64,000 bases of DNA from NCBI RefSeq assembly GCF_000496755.2, contig NZ_AYKS02000123.1:1-64000 (forward strand), given 5' to 3'. The number at the start of each line of letters is the position of its first letter. The first letter of the stretch is position 1. This stretch comes from Serratia sp. DD3 (GTDB taxonomy: Bacteria > Pseudomonadota > Gammaproteobacteria > Enterobacterales > Enterobacteriaceae). The notes below the pieces were generated by a model. It saw only the letters and a list, made by a program, of their open reading frames with translations, ran no database searches and was not told where the DNA came from. Below, one piece after another: positions 58,573 to 64,000 of this stretch. The position numbers were made by a program, and so were the translations under genes.

Positions 58573-58749
58573 ATGATTTACTTATTAAAGATGACTGAAC
58601 AACAAAAAAAAATAGTGGACCGAAATGAGTCTACTGATAACACTACATCTTTAAATAATGTTGAAAGTTTAGTTGAACGCAGAAAGGCCATTTCTCAAAG
58701 TAAAGCTAGAGAAAAAGTGTTGTTAGCATCGTCAAAAATCACTTGGTAA
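58573..58749 (+). CDS. Small open frame, 58 residues, in the avcD leader
   Basis: ATG 58573, with AAGGA six bases upstream, to TAA 58749. The peptide is charged and helical (MTEQQKKIVDRNESTDNTTS, then LVERRKAISQSKAREK), ending LLASSKITW. No family recognised. Either it is a real small protein partner of the deaminase or an incidental frame within an AvcI-like RNA. Confidence 0.4.
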   Translation: MIYLLKMTEQQKKIVDRNESTDNTTSLNNVESLVERRKAISQSKAREKVLLASSKITW

Positions 58750-58766
58750 TATATTAAAATTAGTAA

Positions 58767-58796
58767 ATTTTTATTTTTATTTTTATTTTTATTTTT
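58767..58796. repeat. Hexanucleotide repeat (ATTTTT)5
   Basis: Five exact copies of ATTTTT lie between the small frame and the avcD promoter region, about 90 bp before the avcD start. Slipped-strand changes in copy number would alter the leader or promoter spacing. Confidence 0.9.
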
Positions 58797-58887
58797 ATAA
58801 AATGATTTATATCATTCACCTGATTGCAACCTTATCAATAGATGTTATATATAAACTCAATCAATTATTTATATCTGGAGTGAATAC

Positions 58888-60393
58888 ATGGCACATTCAG
58901 CTGAGAATATTATTCCTGTTCAATTGAAAGAAAGACATAATTCTGATAGCATTAATGATATCAAAGGACGGCGCTCCCAAGAGCTTATTATTGGCCTATG
59001 TGGAGCAATTGGCTCTGGAATAAAAACTCTTAAAGAGCAAGTCATTTTTTGCCTCAAACAAAATGGTTATCATGTAGAGCACATCAGGATAAGTGATTTA
59101 ATATCTGAGTTCACGAAGGTTAGCACATCAAGGCTAAATAACTTCGAGCGATATAATAAATTGCAAGATCTTGGTGACACACTTAGAGAAGAAAATAAAA
59201 ATTTCATTTGTGCTGAACTTGCAATCCTGCGGATTCAAGAATTGCGTGAAGAAGTATATGGTAAAGATACTCGAGAACTAACAAAAAACACAAAGAAAAC
59301 AGCTTATATAATCGACCAAATAAAACATCCTTCAGAAGTAGAACTTCTAAATCAAGTATATAAAAATAATTTCTATCTTGTTGGATTATTACGAACTGTA
59401 GCCGAGCGTGTACAGAATTTAAAAGACGAAGGAATTAGTGAAGATAACGTCCAGAAAATTATAGAAAGGGATAGGAAATCCTCAGAAAAATTTGGCCAAC
59501 AAGTAGAGGAAACTTTACAGTTAGCAGATTTTTTTATTAAAAACCTTGACACTGAGGTAATGAAAAAGTCGGTTCAACGTTTTATTGATTTAATACATAG
59601 CGCAAATAATCTTACCCCGACCAAAGATGAATCAGGAATGTATGCTGCATATTCGGCATCTTTGGGATCAGCATGTTTATCACGTCAAGTAGGTGCATCT
59701 ATAATGGATGTGTCTGGAAGTATAATTGCTACAGGTAGAAATGATGTTCCAGAATACGGTGGCGGGCTTTATACATCAGAGAGTAAAAAAGATAGGCGGT
59801 GCTTTAATAAAAATGGTTGTCATAATGATAAACATAAAGCCCTTTTAAAAATGGAAATCACAAATATTTTAAAAAGATGTAAACAACAAGACGCTGAGCA
59901 ACTTGCTGAAGAAATAATGAAAGAAACCAAAGCGAAGTATTTAATAGAGTACTCACGAGCTGTTCATGCAGAAATGGATGCTATTGTTTCTCTGGCTAGA
60001 AATACAAGCATGGGAACAACTGGGAATACTTTATATTGTACTACTTATCCTTGCCATGTCTGTGCTCGTCATATTGTCGCAGCAGGCTTGCTGCGTGTTG
60101 TATATATCGAACCATATGAAAAAAGCCTAGCCTTGCAGTTGCATGATGATACGATTTGTCAGTCAGATCAGACTCCATCACCTGATAAAGTTTTGTTTGA
60201 AAACTTTGAAGGTGTAGCTCCCAAGAGATATGCGAAATTTTTCGGCTACAATAGGAAAAGAAAAGATAGCCAAGGTAAGCCAATTACATATAGTGTTGAG
60301 GAATCTTATCATGTTGACACACAATATCTTGATAGCTATTCTGATTACGAGTCTAAAGTAATCAATAATGTCAAAGCTAAATTTGATTTGTAA
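58888..60393 (+). CDS. avcD: AvcD-type deoxycytidylate deaminase with N-terminal P-loop domain (anti-phage)
   Basis: A 501-residue protein with TGGAGTG ahead of the ATG. Residues 31-250 are a P-loop kinase-like domain with a degenerate Walker A, GAIGSGIKT at 39-47 (one residue longer than the consensus), and YIIDQIKHPSEVELL. Residues 255-470 are a zinc-dependent cytidine/deoxycytidylate deaminase domain: HAE at 360-362 (ligand and catalytic Glu), then PCHVC at 388-392 giving the other two Cys ligands. A further Cys/His cluster (CFNKNGCHNDKH) may bind a second metal. AvcD proteins deplete dCTP and dCMP on phage infection and are held back by AvcI RNA; a leader upstream could hold such an RNA. 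The gene is very AT-rich and is followed by a strong terminator. Confidence 0.88.
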   Translation: MAHSAENIIPVQLKERHNSDSINDIKGRRSQELIIGLCGAIGSGIKTLKEQVIFCLKQNGYHVEHIRISDLISEFTKVSTSRLNNFERYNKLQDLGDTLREENKNFICAELAILRIQELREEVYGKDTRELTKNTKKTAYIIDQIKHPSEVELLNQVYKNNFYLVGLLRTVAERVQNLKDEGISEDNVQKIIERDRKSSEKFGQQVEETLQLADFFIKNLDTEVMKKSVQRFIDLIHSANNLTPTKDESGMYAAYSASLGSACLSRQVGASIMDVSGSIIATGRNDVPEYGGGLYTSESKKDRRCFNKNGCHNDKHKALLKMEITNILKRCKQQDAEQLAEEIMKETKAKYLIEYSRAVHAEMDAIVSLARNTSMGTTGNTLYCTTYPCHVCARHIVAAGLLRVVYIEPYEKSLALQLHDDTICQSDQTPSPDKVLFENFEGVAPKRYAKFFGYNRKRKDSQGKPITYSVEESYHVDTQYLDSYSDYESKVINNVKAKFDL

Positions 60394-60448
60394 TTATATC
60401 TAGCGCTACTATTCTTTCGACATATAAGTTAATGGAAATTAATTCATG

Positions 60449-60487
60449 ACAAGGATCATTAAAAAATTTAATAATGATCCTTGTTTT
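60449..60487 (+). terminator. Terminator of avcD
   Basis: ACAAGGATCATTA and TAATGATCCTTGT form a perfect 13-bp stem with a 10-base A/T loop, then TTT. Confidence 0.85.
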
Positions 60488-60702
60488 CAATTTATTAATC
60501 AAAGGGAATTATACCTCAATACATATATCATTCCAAATACGAATGAGTTAACTTGATTTTTATTAGTATTTAGGGCTGGATTCACTTTATAATCCTAGTA
60601 ACATAATAGGTCATCGGGATTACCTGTTTTCCGCCTATAAGAAAATATAATTATTTCGGATGAAGTTATACATTTTTATTTAATTAATCACAATGATTGC
60701 AC

Positions 60703-60739
60703 TACAAATGTAATGCATTATGGTGTGTTACATCTGTAA
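60703..60739. promoter_or_regulatory. Putative operator boxes of the DinJ/RelB-like gene
   Basis: CTACAAATGTAA (60703-60714) and TTACATCTGTAA (60728-60739) share the dyad TACANNTGTA, 25 bp apart, just before the antitoxin start. Confidence 0.55.
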
Positions 60740-60755
60740 TGGCAGAGGAATACAA

Positions 60756-61011
60756 ATGAGCACCATACAAATCCGTGTAGATGAGGAATTATAAAGGAAT
60801 GCATATTATGCGTCTTGAAAAACTTAATCTTTCCCCATCCGATGTATTACGGTTATTTCTGCGTTATGTCGCTGAGCATGAAAAGCTGCCGTTTGCTGAG
60901 GTGTCTGTGATAGTGGGCGAGCAAGATGAAGATGCCGATATTCTGGCGGTGGTTCGTGAACGCTTGAAAACTCCAACCAAACGGATAAGGGTAGATCTTG
61001 ATGATATTTAA
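60756..61011 (+). pseudogene. DinJ/RelB-type antitoxin, interrupted
   Basis: ATG 60756 starts STIQIRVDEEL, the ribbon-helix-helix strand of RelB/DinJ antitoxins, but TAA follows at 60792-60794 and a +1 frameshift occurs near 60812. The C-terminal part resumes in another frame (LEKLNLSPSDVLRLFLRYVA, to DDI at 61011). An internal ATG at 60808 could produce the tail without the DNA-binding strand. No YafQ/RelE toxin gene follows. Confidence 0.8.
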
Positions 61012-61049
61012 TATTGAGTTTTACGCATGTGCATTAAAGGAGGCAAATT

Positions 61050-61307
61050 ATACACACCACTCGTCTGAAAAAGGTTGCCGATTCAGTCATGCTGACGGTG
61101 CCACCAGCGCGGCTCAATGCCCTTTCGTTGGGCTCAGGTAGCGAAGTAGGCCTGATCATTGATAATGGCTGGCTGATTGTTGAACCGCTCAGGTCTCCGC
61201 AGGATGCTCTCACTGAACGGCTAGCGCAGTGTGACCCACCAGTTGAACTCAGTGCAGAAGAGCGTGAATGGATTGATGCACCTGCCGCTGGCGGTGAGGT
61301 AATCTGA
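61050..61307 (+). pseudogene. pemI: PemI/MazE-type antitoxin with lost start codon
   Basis: The frame from 61053 gives HTTRLKKVADSVMLTVPPAR, the AbrB-type N-terminus of PemI, then a normal tail (PVELSAEEREWIDAPAAGGE). AAAGGAGG is at the proper distance before 61050, where the codon is ATA rather than ATG. Expression would need the non-standard ATA start or the downstream ATG at 61089, which removes the DNA-binding strand. Confidence 0.75.
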
Positions 61308-61308
61308 C

Positions 61309-61326
61309 ATGGAAAGAGGTGAAATC
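61309..61326 (+). pseudogene. PemK toxin stub
   Basis: ATG 61309 lies one base after the pemI stop; MERGEI matches the first residues of PemK/MazF-type toxins, and then the match ends. An inverted repeat (GAGGGAGA at 61348, TCTCCCTC at 61381) lies just beyond and may mark the deletion or insertion point. Confidence 0.7.
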
Positions 61327-61431
61327 CGACCTTACAGGTTCAATACCGAGGGAGACGCCATATAAGCGGCAATATGCTTATCTCCCTCTAACGCCAAAAT
61401 CATCACTCCCTGATATTAATAAAAGCCTTGC

Positions 61432-62241
61432 TTAAGGCCGCTCACCTTTTTGCAAGCGACTATTGATATCGGCAATCACTGGTAAAATATCTGCCAAGGT
61501 GTCGATAACATAGTGTGCGCCTGCTTGTTGCAGCTTCGCCTTAGCTGGTTCTCGCCGGGCGGTGATCGCCTGTTCACTCATGGCCTGATATTCCTCCCAG
61601 GTGGCACCAAACTCATTGCCGGAAACCGCCAGCCCTACGGTCCACATACCGGCGTTGAGCCCTTCGGTAATACCCGGTACCGAATCATCCACCTTGATGC
61701 AACGATGCACGCCATCAATACCCAACTCAATCACGTTGGCAAGTGCCATCCAGGGGCCAGGGCGACCGCCTGCTTTCAGGTCGTCGCTTGCCACCCAATA
61801 ATCTGGCGTATATCCCTGTTCTGCGGCAGCAGGGACCAGAGCCTCCATCACTTGGCGCGGGTAGCCAGAGCAAGAACCGATGCGCATCCCCTGTTGTTGC
61901 AACATCGCCAGCACCGGTAATACCCCAGCAATAGGCGTGGCAAAATTGGTCACTGCCTCAATTTGCAGCGGCATAAAGGTGCGATAGAGGTGCTCCACCT
62001 CTTGGTCACTCATCGGGTGACCAAAACGTTCCTGCCAGCGGCTATCTACCGATGGCAAACGCCCTAAAGCGGTAATATGAGCGCGTTTTGCTAGCCCCAT
62101 CGGCTGACGGGCTTCATCCAGGCTCACCGGGAAATCATAGGCACGGGAGAAGGCTTCAACAAAGATGGAGGTTGGGGCAAAGGAACCGAAATCGACCACG
62201 GTGCCCGCCCAATCCAGGATCAGTGCTTGTACATCAGACAT
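61432..62241 (-). CDS. phnX: Phosphonoacetaldehyde hydrolase PhnX
   Basis: A 269-residue HAD-superfamily enzyme starting at ATG 62241 with AGGAG eight bases before. The N-terminal [12 protein letters not shown] holds the nucleophile Asp. The cap has MGLAKRAHI with the Schiff-base Lys, then CSGYPRQVM and [20 protein letters not shown] for the C-terminal HAD motifs. It cleaves phosphonoacetaldehyde to acetaldehyde and phosphate, the last step of 2-aminoethylphosphonate breakdown. The start lies within the end of pbfA (8-bp overlap), showing coupling in a phnW-pbfA-phnX operon. Confidence 0.95.
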   Translation of the reverse strand: MSDVQALILDWAGTVVDFGSFAPTSIFVEAFSRAYDFPVSLDEARQPMGLAKRAHITALGRLPSVDSRWQERFGHPMSDQEVEHLYRTFMPLQIEAVTNFATPIAGVLPVLAMLQQQGMRIGSCSGYPRQVMEALVPAAAEQGYTPDYWVASDDLKAGGRPGPWMALANVIELGIDGVHRCIKVDDSVPGITEGLNAGMWTVGLAVSGNEFGATWEEYQAMSEQAITARREPAKAKLQQAGAHYVIDTLADILPVIADINSRLQKGERP

Positions 62242-63628
62242 GGGAATACTCCTGTTCAACGGTGGTTTCAACCTGGCTCAATGCCAGATCAAGAATAGCA
62301 ATGGCACGCGCAAGTTCGGCGCGGCTAATGGTGAGCGGTGGTGACAGTTGGATCACATTGCCCTGCGAGACTTTGAAACTGAGCCCAAGTGACAAGCAAC
62401 GATAGAGCAGTTGTTCTGCCTCTTTGGTTGCTCGTTCACGGCTTTGGTGGTTACGCACCAGATCAAGCGCCCACAGCAGGCCGGTCCCCCGTACTTGACC
62501 GATCAGCGGGTGACGGTGAGCCAACTTGGCTAACTCATCCGCCATAAAGTCCCCATCGGCAACCACCTTGGCGAGAAGCTGTTCCTCGCGGATCACCTCA
62601 ATGGTGGCCAAGGCCGCAGCACAACCGATGGGGCTTTTCTCATGGGTATAGTGACCCAGGGAAATCGCCGCCGCCTGATTGAAACGATCACGGGTGATCA
62701 AGGCAGCAAAGGGCACGATGCCCCCGCCTAATCCCTTCCCCAGGCAGATGATATCAGGCTCAATACCAAAGTGTTCGAAGCTGAACCAGTGCCCGGTGCG
62801 CCCCAGGGCGTTGGGGATCTCATCAACAATCAACAACACACCATGGCGATCGCAAATCTCGCGGATGCGTTGCCAATACGCCTTGGAGGGCACCTGTACA
62901 TCGGTATTGCGGATAGGTTCGGCAATAAAGGCACCGATCCCGCCCTCTTTTTCAATCACATATTCAAGGTAATCGGCGTAGTGCAGGTCTTCCCCTTCGC
63001 CACGATACCAAACCCCGCGATAGCGAGTCGGCGGTGGAATACGCTCCACTCCCGCCATCAGCGGCCCCATGCCAGCACGGAAGCAGGCCTCTCCGCCGAC
63101 GGCAATAGCATCAAGGGAGGCACCGTGGAACGCATCCCACAAAGAAACCACTTTGCTGTTGCCGGTAATAAAGCGGGCCAGTTTGAGGGCTATCCCCACC
63201 ACTTCGCTGCCACCAGGGGCAAACAGCACCCGGTTAAGGTCACCAGGGGCCAATTCAGCGAGGGTGCGGGCGCACTCGATAGCGATAGGGTGAGTATAAC
63301 GCCGTGGCACAAATGGCAGTGATGCCAGTTGCTGTTGTACCCGTTTCACCACCTTGGGGTGGCCGTGCCCAAGTTGGTGCACGTTGTTACCATGAAAATC
63401 AAGATATTGCTTACCTGACTGGCTGGTGAGGAGCGCGCCTTCAGCAGCCGTCAGCACATCAAGGCAGGGCGTTGATAGCGCCTGATGGAGAAAGTAGCGG
63501 CTATCTTCAGCCAGGGACTCTTGAGTGGCTGCGCTTTGTTCGGCCCACCACTGCTCCCGGGCCGCACTTTGGTTGATATCCCCTTCCGTGTCCGCCCCAC
63601 CAGCGGGTAGTATCAACGGGTGTTTCAT
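62234..63628 (-). CDS. pbfA: PLP-dependent (R)-1-hydroxy-2-aminoethylphosphonate ammonia-lyase, PbfA
   Basis: A 464-residue class III aminotransferase-fold protein from ATG 63628, whose ATGA overlaps the phnW stop. PLP-binding features are [15 protein letters not shown], the metal/phosphate region [29 protein letters not shown] with the Asp that contacts the pyridine N, and the Schiff-base Lys in CLGKGLGGG. Proteins of this position and fold in phnWX clusters are PbfA, which converts hydroxylated 2-aminoethylphosphonate to phosphonoacetaldehyde so that it enters the PhnX route. The assignment depends on context; a plain aminotransferase cannot be fully excluded. Confidence 0.85.
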   Translation of the reverse strand: MKHPLILPAGGADTEGDINQSAAREQWWAEQSAATQESLAEDSRYFLHQALSTPCLDVLTAAEGALLTSQSGKQYLDFHGNNVHQLGHGHPKVVKRVQQQLASLPFVPRRYTHPIAIECARTLAELAPGDLNRVLFAPGGSEVVGIALKLARFITGNSKVVSLWDAFHGASLDAIAVGGEACFRAGMGPLMAGVERIPPPTRYRGVWYRGEGEDLHYADYLEYVIEKEGGIGAFIAEPIRNTDVQVPSKAYWQRIREICDRHGVLLIVDEIPNALGRTGHWFSFEHFGIEPDIICLGKGLGGGIVPFAALITRDRFNQAAAISLGHYTHEKSPIGCAAALATIEVIREEQLLAKVVADGDFMADELAKLAHRHPLIGQVRGTGLLWALDLVRNHQSRERATKEAEQLLYRCLSLGLSFKVSQGNVIQLSPPLTISRAELARAIAILDLALSQVETTVEQEYSHV

Positions 63629-64000
63629 GCGTTGGCTTCCAGCCAGTAGCTGGCTTGCTGTATCGCCGCCAATAACTGCTGAATTTGCTGTGGGGTGACA
63701 TTGCCGATATTGCCGATGCGAAAACAATCCGCTTTCGAGACTTTGCCTGGATAGATCACAAACCCCTGTGCTTTGAGGCGCTGGTAAAAATCGACAAAAC
63801 GGTAATCGGGATGAGTCGGGGAATAGAAGGCGGTGATAATCGGAGATTGCCACTCCTTGGGCAACAACGGTTCAAAACCGAGCGCCTGCATTCCGGCTAC
63901 CAACGTGTGTTGGTTTTCCTGATAACGTTGATAGCGTGCGCTGACGCCGCCTTCTTCATCCAACTCGCGCAACGCCTGGGCAAAGGCTAATACTGTATGG
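63625..64000 (-). CDS. phnW: 2-Aminoethylphosphonate:pyruvate transaminase PhnW, C-terminal part
   Basis: The frame is open to the right edge, so only about 124 C-terminal residues are visible. They include [20 protein letters not shown] and [20 protein letters not shown], typical of PhnW. It converts 2-aminoethylphosphonate and pyruvate to phosphonoacetaldehyde and alanine. It is the first visible gene of the operon on the minus strand; the PLP Lys is outside the window. Confidence 0.92.
   Translation of the reverse strand, partial: HTVLAFAQALRELDEEGGVSARYQRYQENQHTLVAGMQALGFEPLLPKEWQSPIITAFYSPTHPDYRFVDFYQRLKAQGFVIYPGKVSKADCFRIGNIGNVTPQQIQQLLAAIQQASYWLEANA

Larger units (their letters stand above)
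58500..58800 (+). ncRNA. Candidate AvcI-like antitoxin RNA region
   Basis: In Vibrio cholerae the avcD deaminase is kept inactive by the RNA AvcI, encoded immediately upstream on the same strand. The equivalent position here is this promoter-bearing, gene-poor AT-rich leader. No structural similarity could be tested, so the call rests on position only. Boundaries are approximate. Confidence 0.35.

Overview
The window reads as a chromosomal segment of an enterobacterium of the Yersinia/Serratia group. The evidence is an EsaI/YenI-type LuxI with a convergent, overlapping LuxR, a complete osmF-yehYXW operon, yaiL, ZinT, the phnW-pbfA-phnX phosphonate genes, and scattered copies of a repeat whose ends read TATACCCGTCATA and GCAACTTGA. 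Genus is inferred from content and was not tested.

Left part (1-8.7 kb): the 3' end of a large Ig-repeat adhesin, an operon for a NupG-like transporter and a GH127-type glycosidase with a LacI-type palindrome upstream, and the quorum-sensing pair.

8.7-29.7 kb is accessory DNA starting at tRNA-Cys/tRNA-Leu. A second, degenerate tRNA-Leu lies 2.16 kb downstream inside a ~185-bp direct repeat and is followed by the N-terminal stub of a P4-type integrase. Beyond are a DUF2157 membrane protein, a lipoprotein, a broken IS630, a very AT-rich two-gene RiPP locus (38-residue Cys/Pro/Lys/Arg precursor plus radical SAM/SPASM maturase), a KAP/YobI-like membrane NTPase, an integrase C-terminal fragment, an intact IS66 element, a PLD-like protein, a TIR-domain protein, and phage-type remnants (YfjJ-like, DUF4942). 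The mix of NTPase, PLD, TIR, integrase fragments and IS elements looks like a decayed defence/integration island.

29.7-37.6 kb is a metal block: ZinT and a COG0523 GTPase with a Zur-like palindrome, then DUF2946, a TonB-dependent copper receptor with a Met-rich insertion, a PepSY protein and a NicO-family transporter. 38-41 kb holds mazEF with twin operator boxes, a RhuM-family gene and a fragment duplicated from it. A 3118-residue ESPR autotransporter fills 41.6-50.95 kb.

51.4-57 kb is housekeeping-like: the OsmU osmoprotectant ABC operon, a DASS anion transporter and yaiL. 57.9-61.4 kb is again AT-rich and accessory: an AvcD-type deoxycytidylate deaminase (anti-phage) with a leader that could encode an AvcI-like RNA, and remnants of DinJ-like and PemI/PemK-like toxin-antitoxin genes. 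The window ends in phnX-pbfA-phnW (2-aminoethylphosphonate catabolism), which runs off the right edge.

The best candidates for an undescribed system are the RiPP pair at 16.5-18.4 kb and, as a new member of a known class, the deaminase locus at 58.4-60.4 kb.
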